This document shows positions 34,670 through 43,966 of a stretch of DNA of 64,000 nucleotides, piece after piece. Made by a program: the position numbers and the translations under genes. Position 1 is the stretch's first letter; each line of letters starts with the position of its first letter. The DNA comes from Lewinellaceae bacterium (GTDB taxonomy: Bacteria; Bacteroidota; Bacteroidia; Chitinophagales; Saprospiraceae), in contig JACJYE010000001.1 of the NCBI GenBank assembly GCA_020636255.1, positions 735,501 through 799,500 of the forward strand. The letters are read 5' to 3'. The notes beneath the pieces are model-generated. The model saw only the letters and a list, made by a program, of their open reading frames with translations, did no database searches and had not been told where the DNA came from.

Positions 34670-35938
34670 CTACTGCAGTATCGCATTTCCGATCGCGCAT
34701 TCCAGGCACCGTTTGTGATCGCAGTACTCATTTTTCAGTTGCAGCAGCGCCTGAGTGTGGAAGGCCGAATCGGCAGGCATGCCCAGTTCCCGCCAGCGGC
34801 TGATGATGGCGTTGCTTTCCGGCTGAAGTTTTTCTAAAAGATCGAGGGCCTTTTCCTGAAAGCGGGGGTCGCCCTTGCGCTGGCCATAGAGAAAAAGGAA
34901 AGGCGCGATCGTATTGATGATGATAAGGTGTATGGTGCTTTTGCCCAGCGCTTTAGGTTTCCAGGCCGATGCCTTGTCAAATGCATAATGCGCCCACCAG
35001 TAGTTGGACAATTTGAGTTCGAAGAGGTTTTCCAGTTCCCGGATGTCGTGAGCGGCCATTGCTTTGCTGAAGAGGTTGCTCGATCGGTAGTAGAGGGCTG
35101 CCAGCTGAGCGATGCGGATGGTGGGGAAGTTGGCAGGCCGCAGGCGCATGAATTTCCAGCTATGTGCGGGCAGAGGCGTCAGCCGGTATTTTTTTTGCAG
35201 GAAGGCGTATTCGCGTTGCAGGCTTTGCGGGTATTCTTCTTCGAACGCCGCCTGCAGCAGGCCCGACTGGCCGAAGAGCAGGGCTTCCATCTGGAACAGG
35301 CGGGAACGGTGTTTGGCAAGGAGCAGCAATGGCGTATTGTGTGTGAGCAGGGCCATCGGTTCCGCATTGGTTTTAGCGCCGAAGCTGCGCGCCAGCGACT
35401 GGTAAAAGGATTCTTCCCAGTTCTCGTTGTTGTTTTTCAGTTCCTGCCCGAGGGCCTGGGCTTTGTGTTCCAGGCGTTCGGCAGCCAGCCGCCCGAGCCA
35501 GAGGTTGCGCGTCAGCTCGTGCACTTCCGGCAGCTGGGCCTGGCAAGGTATCCACGAGGCTTCGTGGAGCAGGCGGAGGTAGTGCGCCGCCAGCTTCTTT
35601 GGGATGCGTTTTTTCATTTCCAGGCATGGGATGAGCTCTCCATTGCCCCGGGGCACAGGCTGGTCTTCTTCAAGTACGACGTGGAGGATGACGTTGTTGT
35701 AGGCATCGTCGGCCTGATGGTTGTGCAGGAACCAGTCGGAGGCCTTCAGGTGCATTTCCACATTGCCTGCCCAAAGCGTATCGCCTATGCGGATGCGCGC
35801 GTTGAGGAAATCGGGGCCGGAATGGGTGTTATAGGTACCTGGTTGCAGGATCTCGATGGCCTGGTTACTGGTCGTGGCCAGGCTTGTTCGGCTGAAGCGC
35901 TGCATGCGCCATACGTAGTGGAGCAGGTCTTCTTTCAT
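34670..35938 (-). CDS. DUF2851 family protein
   Basis: 422 aa, no signal peptide or membrane helix. Matches DUF2851, a Bacteroidota family of unknown function: 'LLHYVWRMQRFSRTSLATT' at the N-terminus, 'PGTYNTHSGPDFLNARIRIG', 'WAGNVEMHLKASDWFLHNH', 'NVILHVVLEED'. It ends with a Cys-rich 'EYCDHKRCLECAIGN' (4 Cys over about 12 residues) that could bind a metal ion. The N-terminal half has nuclease-like features ('GPDFLNARI', 'GNVEMH') by my reading; activity is not established. Convergent with the MurU-like gene; 14 bp between stops. Confidence 0.8.
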   Translation of the reverse strand: MKEDLLHYVWRMQRFSRTSLATTSNQAIEILQPGTYNTHSGPDFLNARIRIGDTLWAGNVEMHLKASDWFLHNHQADDAYNNVILHVVLEEDQPVPRGNGELIPCLEMKKRIPKKLAAHYLRLLHEASWIPCQAQLPEVHELTRNLWLGRLAAERLEHKAQALGQELKNNNENWEESFYQSLARSFGAKTNAEPMALLTHNTPLLLLAKHRSRLFQMEALLFGQSGLLQAAFEEEYPQSLQREYAFLQKKYRLTPLPAHSWKFMRLRPANFPTIRIAQLAALYYRSSNLFSKAMAAHDIRELENLFELKLSNYWWAHYAFDKASAWKPKALGKSTIHLIIINTIAPFLFLYGQRKGDPRFQEKALDLLEKLQPESNAIISRWRELGMPADSAFHTQALLQLKNEYCDHKRCLECAIGNAILQ

Positions 35939-36156
35939 GGCAAATTAGTGTCCAAAAAATAAGTTGCCGCCTTGCATTTCGGTGATCGGGCTTGTCCTCC
36001 GGCCATTTCAGTGGATCCCGGCCTTAGCCTGGCCACCGAAACCGTCAACTTGTTTTTTGAAGATTTCCTTAATTTGGTTAATTGAGGTGTGCAACACGCC
36101 TCAATTTGTCAGAAAAAAGAGATGCTGTAAAGTTTTTTACCCGATGTTACCCACTT

Positions 36157-36675
36157 TTACTCACTTTTACCCATTGGGGGTTTTATCCGCTCGTACACCT
36201 TAAAAGTATAGGCGAAGGCATTTTTTTCATCGGGTTCGTGCGGCTCGCTGGAAATGAGGGCCCACTCTTCCGGGTTGAGTTCCGGGAAAAAGACTTGCCC
36301 GCCTATAGTTTCGGTAGCCACTTCGGTGAGGTAGATACGGTCGAGGTAAGGCATGCTCAGCCGGTAGATCTCTCCGCCGCCGATGATGAAGGCCTCGTCT
36401 TCTCCGTTGTCATAAGCCATGGCCAGGGCTTCTTCGACAGACCGGGCCACCAGGCAATTGGAAGCGATGAAAAAGGAGTTTCGGCTGATGACGATGTTGG
36501 TGCGTTTGGGCAGGGGTATACCTATAGATTCGAACGTTTTGCGCCCCATGATGACATGATGGTTGAGCGTACGGCGCTTGAAGTACTTGAGGTCGGCCGG
36601 CAGGTGCCAGGGGATGTCGTTATCCTTTCCGATGGTGAGGTTCCGGTCGGCAGCCAGAATAGCGGAGACGGTCAT
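36157..36675 (-). CDS. folA: Dihydrofolate reductase
   Basis: 172 aa, standard size. DHFR reduces dihydrofolate to tetrahydrofolate with NADPH. 'AILAADRNLTIGKDNDIPWH' (5-24) with the loop Trp, the acid at the start of 'DLKYFKRRT', 'VIMGRKTFESIG', and 'IIGGGEIYRLSMPYLDRIYL' are typical. The C-terminal stop lies in a short GTAAAAGTG-type repeat. It follows mrdA with 15 bp between the genes; folA behind the mre/mrd operon is unusual company and the link is not obvious. Confidence 0.95.
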   Translation of the reverse strand: MTVSAILAADRNLTIGKDNDIPWHLPADLKYFKRRTLNHHVIMGRKTFESIGIPLPKRTNIVISRNSFFIASNCLVARSVEEALAMAYDNGEDEAFIIGGGEIYRLSMPYLDRIYLTEVATETIGGQVFFPELNPEEWALISSEPHEPDEKNAFAYTFKVYERIKPPMGKSE

Positions 36676-36690
36676 TCGAGGCGTTTTAGG

Positions 36691-38556
36691 TTAGGGCTTG
36701 CTTTCCATCAGGTTCGTTTCCTTGATCCGTTGCAGGAGCCATTCTCTGCTGGGGTCGATACTGCCTTTGATCTTTTTCTCGATCATCATACTGGCTATAG
36801 GGGCGGCGAGAGACCCGCCGAAGCCTGCGTTCTCGACGTAGACGGCGATGGCGATCTGTGGGTTGTCTTTCGGGGCGAAAGCGAAGAAGATGGAGTGGTC
36901 CTTCCCGTGGGGGTTCTCAGCGGTGCCGGTTTTGCCGCAGACCGAAATTTCGGGCACCTGGGCCAGGCGGGCAGTGCCGGCCAGTACGACCTTTTCCATG
37001 CCATTGGCCACGATATCGAAGTATTTTTTTTCAATGCCCGTTTCATGGCGGGTGGTAAACTCTTTCGGCACATTGAATTCATTACCCATAATGACCTTCA
37101 CCAGGTGGGGGGTATAGTAGTAACCGCGGTTGCCGAGTATGGCGGCGAGGTTTGCCATTTGCAGGTTGGTCAGCAGCAGTTCGCCCTGGCCGATGCCGAG
37201 TGACCGGACCCAGATGGAATTCCACTTCTGGCCGGCCTGTTGTTTTTCGAACTTATCGTCGTAAAAGACAGAAGAAGGGATGAAGCCTCCTTTTTCCCGG
37301 GGCAGGTCGATGCCCAGCGGGCTGCCCAGGCCGAACTTTTTCAGGTAGCTGTTAAACACGTCCATGCCTTTCTGAGGGTTGTAAAATCCCCCTTCGTTGT
37401 CGACGATTTCCCGGAAGGCGGTCACGAAATAGGCATTACAGGAATACTGGATCGCCGTTTCCACATCCGAGCAGTAGGGATGGTTGTGGCAACCGGTAAG
37501 GCGCATCCCGCCGACGTAATAAGCACCGGAGCAGGAGATGCCGCGGCTGGGGCTGAGCACGCCCGTTTGCATGCCGATAAGCGCCACGACCGGTTTGAAC
37601 AGCGAGCCCGGAGGGTATTGCGCCATGATCGACCGGTCGAACAGCGGGTTGTTGGGGTCTTTTACCAGCCCAGCGTAGGCCTGGCCCCGGTTGCGGTCGA
37701 TGGCCAGCAGGTTGGGGTCGTAAGTGGGGGTGCTCACCATGGCCAGTACTTCGCCCGTTTTGGGGTCGATGGCAACGATACTGCCGATCTTATTTACCAT
37801 GAGCTCCTCGCCGAAGGCCTGCAGGGCCAGGTCGATGGTCGTCTGGAGGTCTTTACCGGAGATGGGGGCTTTGTCCAGCTTCCCATCCTGATAGGCTTCC
37901 ACTTCGCGGCCCAGGTTATCTTTGAGCACGAGTTGCACCCCTTTATTGCCGCGCAGCGAGTCCTCGTAGGCGAGTTCAAGCCCGCCGGCGCCGATGTAGT
38001 CGCCTGACGCATAGGGGCTTCCATCCTTGTCGATGTCCTCGCGGTTGACCTCCCGGATGTAACCCAGCAGGTGGGCCGCGTTTGTGTGGGGATACCCGCG
38101 TGCGTGGCGCAGGACGGGCCGGAAGCCCGGAAACTGGTATAAGCGTTCTTCAAAGCGGGCGAAGCCCTTGGCCGATATCTTGGTCAGGAACGGAAAGGGC
38201 ACCGACTTGGAATAGCGGGGATCCTTCCAGTCCTTTTTCAGCGCCTCGATAAAGTAATCTTTCGTGATCCCGAGCAGTTCGCAGAAGGCGGCCGTATCCA
38301 TGCTCTTATTGATCTGGTTGTAGGTCACCATGAGGTCGTAGGTCGGCTCGTTGTACACCAGTATTTTGCCATCCCTGTCGTATACGGTGCCGCGTGCGGG
38401 ATAAATGACCTGTTCGTCGATAGCCGTAGCATCTGCTTTGGTGCGGTAGGAGGCGTCAAGCACCTGAAGCTCCATAGCCCGTATGACGAGAAAGGCCGAG
38501 GCGGCTATGAAAGCGAACCTGATGATATATTGCCGTTGGCTATTGTTGCTAGGCAC
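36691..38556 (-). CDS. mrdA: Penicillin-binding protein 2 (elongation transpeptidase)
   Basis: 621 aa. PBP2 cross-links peptidoglycan in the elongasome. N-terminal membrane helix (about 11-26), pedestal domain with 'YPARGTVYDRDGKILVYNEP' (51-70), then the transpeptidase domain with SLFK (Ser318-Lys321) as SxxK, 'QYSCNAY' as SxN, and KTGT (Lys542) in 'VCGKTGTAENP'. It is 11 bp downstream of mreD. Bacteroidota often encode rodA next; here folA follows instead. Confidence 0.96.
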   Translation of the reverse strand: MPSNNSQRQYIIRFAFIAASAFLVIRAMELQVLDASYRTKADATAIDEQVIYPARGTVYDRDGKILVYNEPTYDLMVTYNQINKSMDTAAFCELLGITKDYFIEALKKDWKDPRYSKSVPFPFLTKISAKGFARFEERLYQFPGFRPVLRHARGYPHTNAAHLLGYIREVNREDIDKDGSPYASGDYIGAGGLELAYEDSLRGNKGVQLVLKDNLGREVEAYQDGKLDKAPISGKDLQTTIDLALQAFGEELMVNKIGSIVAIDPKTGEVLAMVSTPTYDPNLLAIDRNRGQAYAGLVKDPNNPLFDRSIMAQYPPGSLFKPVVALIGMQTGVLSPSRGISCSGAYYVGGMRLTGCHNHPYCSDVETAIQYSCNAYFVTAFREIVDNEGGFYNPQKGMDVFNSYLKKFGLGSPLGIDLPREKGGFIPSSVFYDDKFEKQQAGQKWNSIWVRSLGIGQGELLLTNLQMANLAAILGNRGYYYTPHLVKVIMGNEFNVPKEFTTRHETGIEKKYFDIVANGMEKVVLAGTARLAQVPEISVCGKTGTAENPHGKDHSIFFAFAPKDNPQIAIAVYVENAGFGGSLAAPIASMMIEKKIKGSIDPSREWLLQRIKETNLMESKP

Positions 38557-38567
38557 AGGAAATAATT

Positions 38568-39089
38568 TTATGCTTCAGGGTCAAAAATGTAGGCCACCAT
38601 AATAACAAAAATCATGGATAGCGGGAAACTGTAAAGCGTTTTTAACAAGATGTCTACAATGTAAACGGGAGAAAAGGCGTCCAGGCTGTAGTAGAACACC
38701 AGGTGGAAGGCCATCAAAATGCTGGCATAACGCAGGAACCAGGGGGCACCCATCCGGGCTTTATTAGGGCTGTAGTTGACGTTGTACCCGTCGCGGGGTT
38801 CGAGCCATCCCAGTACCCAGGGGCGGATGTAGGCCGTCAGTACGGAGGCGCCTGCGTGGACGCCCAGTGAGTCGTAGCTCATATCGACCAGTATGCCGAG
38901 GGCAAAAGCGGAAAACAGGGCCACCACCTGCGGTGTGCGCAGCGGCAGCAGGAAGATGAACATGGGGTACAATAAAAAATTAAAAAAGACGGGCCCTTCC
39001 CATCCTATGGACAAGCGCTTCAGTATGAGCACCTGGAAGATGTAGAAGGCAAAAAAGCGGGTGATATGGATCAAGGTGGCATTATTCAT
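38568..39089 (-). CDS. mreD: Rod shape-determining protein MreD
   Basis: 173 aa with five or six hydrophobic helices and little else; identified mainly by position between mreC and mrdA and by 'LLYPMFIFLLPLRTPQVVAL' plus 'FALGILVDMSYDSLGVHAGA', which resembles MreD. The start overlaps the mreC stop by 8 bp, so translation is coupled. Part of the elongasome at the plasma membrane. Confidence 0.85.
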   Translation of the reverse strand: MNNATLIHITRFFAFYIFQVLILKRLSIGWEGPVFFNFLLYPMFIFLLPLRTPQVVALFSAFALGILVDMSYDSLGVHAGASVLTAYIRPWVLGWLEPRDGYNVNYSPNKARMGAPWFLRYASILMAFHLVFYYSLDAFSPVYIVDILLKTLYSFPLSMIFVIMVAYIFDPEA

Positions 39090-39912
39090 CCTCTGCCCTG
39101 TCTAGTTCTTCGTGTTCATCCCGCATCAGGTTGTCGACGATATAAACGTACTGCACCTTACTGAGGTCGTTGAACAGTTTTACGGTAATGGTATAGAAGT
39201 TTTCGCCCGGGCCTAACTTGGCACTTTCAACTTTTCCGATGAGGATGCCCTTAGGGAATATCTGAGAATAACCGCTCGTCTGGATGGTATCCCCTACGGC
39301 CACCTCTGCATGTTTGGGTATGGCCTCCAGCTGCATACGCATGGGGTCGCCGCCGTTCCAGGCCAGGGTGCCGAAGTAGCCGTTGCGCCTGATGGAGGCC
39401 TTAATACGGGATTGGCTGTGCAGCAGCGACATGACCCGGCAATAGTGTTCGGCCGTTTCGCGAACGATGCCGACCAGGCCTTCATCGCTGCTTATGACGC
39501 CCATGTGTGGCTTGACGCCGTCGGCTGCGCCGCGGTCGAGCCGCAGGGAGTTATTGGCGCTGATAATGGAATTGCTGACCACGTTGGCGGCGATGAAGGT
39601 GAACATCGGCGCTGTGGAGTCAGCCTGAAGGGAATCGCGGTAGACGGCAGTAGAATAGCGGGCGTTGTCGCGTTCTTCCATCAGTTTGATATTCCTGGCC
39701 TGCAGGTCGAGTACCCGGGCCTTCAGGCCCCAGTATTCGGTGATGTTGTCTACCTGTTTTTCTGCTGCAGCGGTGAGCAGGCCCCAGGAATTGTTGAAGA
39801 TATCTTTTTGCCTGTGGTTGTATTGAACGATAAGCACGAGGGAAGTGGCTTCCAGCAGGAAAAAAGCCAGAAAGCCACCGTAAGCTGCAAACAACTGTAA
39901 CAGGCCCCGCAT
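39082..39912 (-). CDS. mreC: Rod shape-determining protein MreC
   Basis: 276 aa. One N-terminal membrane helix (about 10-30), a coiled coil (about 50-95: 'YWGLKARVLDLQARNIKLME'), then the beta-rich periplasmic domain: 'IISANNSLRLDRGAADGVKP', 'GVISSDEGLVGIVRE', 'AVGDTIQTSGYSQIFPKGIL'. MreC bridges MreB filaments and PBP2. 17 bp after mreB on the same strand. Confidence 0.93.
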   Translation of the reverse strand: MRGLLQLFAAYGGFLAFFLLEATSLVLIVQYNHRQKDIFNNSWGLLTAAAEKQVDNITEYWGLKARVLDLQARNIKLMEERDNARYSTAVYRDSLQADSTAPMFTFIAANVVSNSIISANNSLRLDRGAADGVKPHMGVISSDEGLVGIVRETAEHYCRVMSLLHSQSRIKASIRRNGYFGTLAWNGGDPMRMQLEAIPKHAEVAVGDTIQTSGYSQIFPKGILIGKVESAKLGPGENFYTITVKLFNDLSKVQYVYIVDNLMRDEHEELDRAEDE

Positions 39913-39929
39913 GGGCGTGATGGTTTAGC

Positions 39930-40961
39930 TTATACGCTCTTCCGGTCGATGAGGAAGGAGAAGCGGTTCGTATTTTTCAGGGCAATGCCGGTGCCGCGTA
40001 CTACTGCACGCAGCGGGTCTTCCGCTACGATCACCTTGAGCTTGGTCTTTCCCGCAATGCGCTTGTCGAGGCCGCGCAGGAGCGCGCCACCGCCGGTGAG
40101 GTAGATGCCCGTCCGGTAAATATCGGAGGCCAGCTCGGGGGGAGTCGTTTCCAGTGCCTTCAGGATGGCGTCTTCGATCTTGGATATGGACTTGTCCAAT
40201 GAGTGGGCGATCTCACTGTAGGATATCTTGATCTGTTTGGGGATACCGGTCATCAGGTCGCGTCCGTTGACGGCATGGTCTTCGGGCGGCGTATCCAGCT
40301 CATGTAAAGCCGAGCCCACCTGTATCTTGATCTGCTCGGCAGTGCGCTCGCCGATCAGGATATTGTGCTGGCGTTTCATATAGCTGACGATGTCGTTGGT
40401 GAATTCATCGCCGGCAATGCGGATGGACTGGTCACAGACTATGCCCGAGAGGGCGATCACTGCGATTTCGGTAGTACCCCCGCCGATGTCGATGATCATG
40501 TTACCTACAGGTTCTTCCACGTCGAGGCCGATACCCAGGGCGGCGGCCATAGGCTCGTGGATGAGGTAGGTTTCCTTGGAATCTACGTGGTCGGCGGAAT
40601 CGAATACGGCGCGTTTTTCCACTTCCGTGATACCGGAGGGGATACAGATCACCATTTTCATGTGTGAGAAGAAGCGCCTGCGCCTGCCGATCATATTGAT
40701 CATGCCTTCGATCATGCTTTCTGCCGCCTGGAAGTCGGCGATAACGCCGTCTTTGAGCGGGCGCACGGTTTTGATGTTCTCGTGCGTTTTTTCGTGCATT
40801 TGCATAGCCTTGGTGCCCACGGCGATAGTCTCTCCACTGCGGCGGTCGATGGCCACGATAGAAGGTTCGTCCACAACGATCTGCCCGTCCTGTATGATCA
40901 GGGTATTAGCGGTACCCAGGTCTATGGCGAGTTCTTGGGTGAAAAAGTTAAACAGTTTCAT
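39930..40961 (-). CDS. mreB: Rod shape-determining protein MreB
   Basis: 343 aa, actin fold, standard length. Phosphate-binding 'ELAIDLGTANTLI' at the N-terminus, 'GETIAVGTKAMQMHEKTHEN', 'VICIPSGITEVEKRAV', 'MIIDIGGGTTEIAVIALSGI', and 'GIYLTGGGALLRGLD'. MreB filaments steer lateral wall growth. First gene of the mreB-mreC-mreD-mrdA operon. No -7 box was recognised in the 322 bp upstream. Confidence 0.97.
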   Translation of the reverse strand: MKLFNFFTQELAIDLGTANTLIIQDGQIVVDEPSIVAIDRRSGETIAVGTKAMQMHEKTHENIKTVRPLKDGVIADFQAAESMIEGMINMIGRRRRFFSHMKMVICIPSGITEVEKRAVFDSADHVDSKETYLIHEPMAAALGIGLDVEEPVGNMIIDIGGGTTEIAVIALSGIVCDQSIRIAGDEFTNDIVSYMKRQHNILIGERTAEQIKIQVGSALHELDTPPEDHAVNGRDLMTGIPKQIKISYSEIAHSLDKSISKIEDAILKALETTPPELASDIYRTGIYLTGGGALLRGLDKRIAGKTKLKVIVAEDPLRAVVRGTGIALKNTNRFSFLIDRKSV

Positions 40962-41283
40962 TAAAGCTGTTCTCCGAGTTTAAATGCTTCACTTGTTTTT
41001 TGCAATGGCCCGCGGTTTTCCGCGAGGCCTTGAAATTAGCAATTTTTTCCGTTATACCTGCCGGATTCGCATCAAAGAAAAATTTAGCCTGTGGCTTCGT
41101 TTTTACGAATTGTAGCCACTGCAACATTCCCGGGCAGCAGAAGGCCAGCAGGAAGACAAAATTGCTGAATTTTTAAATACGGCGCAAAGCAACGCAATTT
41201 TTGTGGAAAAAGAAAATAATGCAAGGCTATTAATAAGGCTTAAGCCTGTGATTTTAAGGATGTTCTCAACGCAGGAGGCCGTG
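40962..41283. other. Gene-free region upstream of mreB
   Basis: 322 bp between the mreB start and the stop of the M16-like gene. A hairpin GGCC-CGCGG-TTTT-CCGCG-(A)-GGCC lies at 41007-41029, about 45 nt before mreB, possibly a leader structure or the terminator of the upstream gene. The remainder (41030-41280) is AT-rich with no ORF or RNA gene that I can support. Confidence 0.5.
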
Positions 41284-42555
41284 TCAGACGCCGACGACGA
41301 CTTCCCACATATCTTCGCGGCTCAGGTAGCGCTGTGCCAGGCGTTGGAGCTCATCGGCAGTGATGGTACGCACTTTTTCCGTCAGTTCCTCAAAATAGGA
41401 CATGGGCAGCCCTTCCACCACCTGGGTGCGCACCACTTCCGATACGTTGAACGGCCCGTCGAGCATGGTCAGGAAGTTGCCCATGAGGTAATTGCGCACC
41501 ATGGCGAGCTCTTCTTCGTCGACCGGTTCTTCCTGCAATAGCCTCATTTCGTGATAGATCTGATCGAGGGTATCCTGTACGAATTCATTGCCTACTTCGG
41601 TGCCGATGTAGAAGCAGCCGTCGTAGTGCATGGTGTCGAGCATGGAGTAAATGTTATAGGTAAACCCTTTCTCTTCGCGGATATTGGCCATGAGGCGGGA
41701 CCCGAAATAGCCTCCCAGGATGGTATTGAGCACGTACATGCCGAAGTAGTCGGGATGGTGTCTGTTGAACAAACGGCGGCCGATGCGGATGGCGGCCTGT
41801 ACCGTATCGGGCCGGGTGATCTTCTGGGTTTCCGGTTGCTGAGGCACATCAGGCAATATGGCGCTGGCCGGATGGCCCGGCCGGATGGCCCGGCTAAGGC
41901 TCTCATTCACCATGTCCAGCATTTCGGGCGTCGTTTTGCCGCTGAGGAAAACGGCGCCATTACTGCTGTTGAAGAGGCGGTTAAAATGCCCGGCCAGGTC
42001 TTCGCGTTGTAGCGCCGCATAGGTTTCCGGCATGCTGTTGTACCCATAAGGGTGGCCGGCCCCGAACAGGAGCTCAGTGATCTGGCGGTAGGCTATGACA
42101 TCGTTCTTGCTGAGGTCTACCTCCAGCCTTCGCTGATTGCGGCGGATGAAGGCCTGCAGCTCGTTTTCGGGAAAAGCGGGCCCGGCAAGCATATCTTCAA
42201 GCAGGGGCAGGGCCTTGCCGAAATGTTTGTTCAGGCTGTAGAGAATGACATTGGATGTGTCCATGTGGAAGGGGAAGCTCAGGCTGCAGCCGTAGAAGTC
42301 CATTTGTTCGGCGATCTGATGGCCGGTATAATGGCGGCTGCCTTCCTTGATCTGCCCGGCTGTTGCCCTGGCGGCCAGGAGTTTGCTTTCGAAGGGCCGC
42401 CCGGCCATAAAGGCCAGCTCGAGTTTGGCCACTTCCTGGGTGCCCATCTGTATCTCGTACAGCGTCATGCCGTTGTCGAGCCTGTGCACGGGGATCTCCG
42501 GCAGGCTCAGCATTTCAATATCGTGTATCTTTGGCGCTTTCTTGCGGTTGATCAT
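41284..42555 (-). CDS. M16 peptidase homologue without the zinc motif
   Basis: 423 aa, two M16 (pitrilysin) domains. The position of the HxxEH zinc site in domain 1 reads 'EGSRHYTGHQIAEQMDFYG', so the inverted zinc motif is absent. The C-terminal half has 'ANIREEKGFTYNIYS', the Arg/Tyr pair typical of the non-catalytic subunit in two-protein M16 peptidases. Such subunits work only with a catalytic M16 partner, which in Bacteroidota is usually the adjacent gene. None is seen on either side here. It may pair with a protein encoded elsewhere or have another role. Confidence 0.85.
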   Translation of the reverse strand: MINRKKAPKIHDIEMLSLPEIPVHRLDNGMTLYEIQMGTQEVAKLELAFMAGRPFESKLLAARATAGQIKEGSRHYTGHQIAEQMDFYGCSLSFPFHMDTSNVILYSLNKHFGKALPLLEDMLAGPAFPENELQAFIRRNQRRLEVDLSKNDVIAYRQITELLFGAGHPYGYNSMPETYAALQREDLAGHFNRLFNSSNGAVFLSGKTTPEMLDMVNESLSRAIRPGHPASAILPDVPQQPETQKITRPDTVQAAIRIGRRLFNRHHPDYFGMYVLNTILGGYFGSRLMANIREEKGFTYNIYSMLDTMHYDGCFYIGTEVGNEFVQDTLDQIYHEMRLLQEEPVDEEELAMVRNYLMGNFLTMLDGPFNVSEVVRTQVVEGLPMSYFEELTEKVRTITADELQRLAQRYLSREDMWEVVVGV

Positions 42556-42604
42556 AGATCTGGTTTGTGTTCGCTATTGTTCAGGCGGGGTTGAAGGCAA
42601 TGGG

Positions 42605-42612
42605 CAAAGCTA
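42605..42612 (-). promoter_or_regulatory. -7 box upstream of the M16-like gene
   Basis: Minus-strand TAGCTTTG at 42612-42605, exact TAnnTTTG, 49 nt before the ATG at 42555. No TTG at the proper distance. Confidence 0.35.
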
Positions 42613-42734
42613 GGCATTCTGCCCTACTTTGTCATTAACATCCCCAAAAGGAATTTTGATGAAGCCGGCCCGTCAAATGGCGCTTTTTCAACAAAGTGTG
42701 GATTATTCTTCCTGTAAATGTTGCCAAGAAAAGC

Positions 42735-42742
42735 TATTTTTG
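42735..42742 (+). promoter_or_regulatory. -7 box of dnaN
   Basis: TATTTTTG at 42735-42742, exact TAnnTTTG, 39 nt before the dnaN ATG. The nearest TTG (42721-42723) is too close to be a -33 element. Confidence 0.45.
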
Positions 42743-42781
42743 TGTTTTGTTCAACACGTCAAAAAACCCACCGGATAAACT

Positions 42782-43897
42782 ATGAAATTCAGCGTTTCTT
42801 CATCCGAACTTCTAAAGCAGCTGCAGATCGTTGGCGGCGTCATTGGCCCCAATACGGTTTTGCCGATCCTGGAAGATTTCCTCTTCACCATATCCAAGAA
42901 TAAACTCCAAATTGCTGCCACAGACCTGGAAACCTCCATCACTACCGAGATCGAGGTAATGGCCGATACGGACGGGGCAGTGGCCGTTCCGGGCAAGATA
43001 CTCATGGAGACCCTGAAAGCGCTGCCGCAACAGCCGATCACCTTTTCTATCAATGAAGAGACCCGGGGTATCGAGATCACCTCTGCCTACGGGAAATACA
43101 AGCTCTCGGGTGACAACAGCGAGGATTTCCCCCGCATCCCCGAACCGGATGCTGTCGATACAGTAGATATACCTGCCGAAGCGCTCAGCCACGGTATCAG
43201 CAAAACGATCTTTGCCGCCAGTAACGACGAACTGCGGCCTGCAATGACAGGGGTCTACTTCCAGGTCGATTTCACCAAACTCACCCTCGTGGCCACCGAT
43301 GCCCATAAGCTGGTAAAATACACCTTCCACGAGGTGGGCGGGGAAGTGTCCACTTCGTTCATCGTGCCCAAAAAAGCACTCACCCTGCTTCGCAACGCAC
43401 TGCCTTCAGGAGGCAAGGTGAAGCTGTCCTTCAATACTCAGAATGCCTTCTTTTCCTTTGATAACACGGAACTCGTCTGCCGGCTGATCGACGCCCGCTA
43501 TCCGGACTACAACGCGGTCATCCCCGTTGACAACCCGAACAACCTGGCCTTGTCGCGGCAGGATTTCCAGAATTCCCTCAAACGCATCGCCATCTATGCC
43601 AATAAAACGACGAACCAGGTGGTGCTCAACGTCAATGAAGGCAGCCTGACGATTTCGGCCCAGGACCTGGATTTCGCCAATGAGGCGACCGAACAGCTCG
43701 CCTGCACCTATGACGGCAACCCGCTCACGATAGGGTTCAACGCCAAATTCCTCGTCGAAATGCTGGGCGTGCTGGAATCAGAGGAGGTCAAGATGGAGCT
43801 GGCAACACCTACCCGGGCTGGCATCCTCCTGCCGGTTGAAGAAACGGAAGGCGAAGAGATACTCATGCTCGTCATGCCCGTCATGCTGAGCAATTAG
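42782..43897 (+). CDS. dnaN: DNA polymerase III beta subunit (sliding clamp)
   Basis: 371 aa, the standard length of the three-domain ring protein. 'MKFSVSSSELLKQLQIVGGV', 'LEDFLFTISKNKLQIAATDL', 'AVPGKILMETLKALPQQPIT', 'LVATDAHKLVKYTF', and the C-terminal 'LMVMPVMLSN' that forms part of the peptide-binding pocket are all characteristic. The clamp tethers polymerase and repair factors, including MutL/MutS, to DNA. It is not next to dnaA here. A lipoprotein gene and nadD follow. Confidence 0.97.
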   Translation: MKFSVSSSELLKQLQIVGGVIGPNTVLPILEDFLFTISKNKLQIAATDLETSITTEIEVMADTDGAVAVPGKILMETLKALPQQPITFSINEETRGIEITSAYGKYKLSGDNSEDFPRIPEPDAVDTVDIPAEALSHGISKTIFAASNDELRPAMTGVYFQVDFTKLTLVATDAHKLVKYTFHEVGGEVSTSFIVPKKALTLLRNALPSGGKVKLSFNTQNAFFSFDNTELVCRLIDARYPDYNAVIPVDNPNNLALSRQDFQNSLKRIAIYANKTTNQVVLNVNEGSLTISAQDLDFANEATEQLACTYDGNPLTIGFNAKFLVEMLGVLESEEVKMELATPTRAGILLPVEETEGEEILMLVMPVMLSN

Positions 43898-43966
43898 TAC
43901 GATAGGCTGTGAACAGCAGGCATGCCGCCTACGTTGCGGGCAGGCCACAAGAAAGCAAAGCTACAC

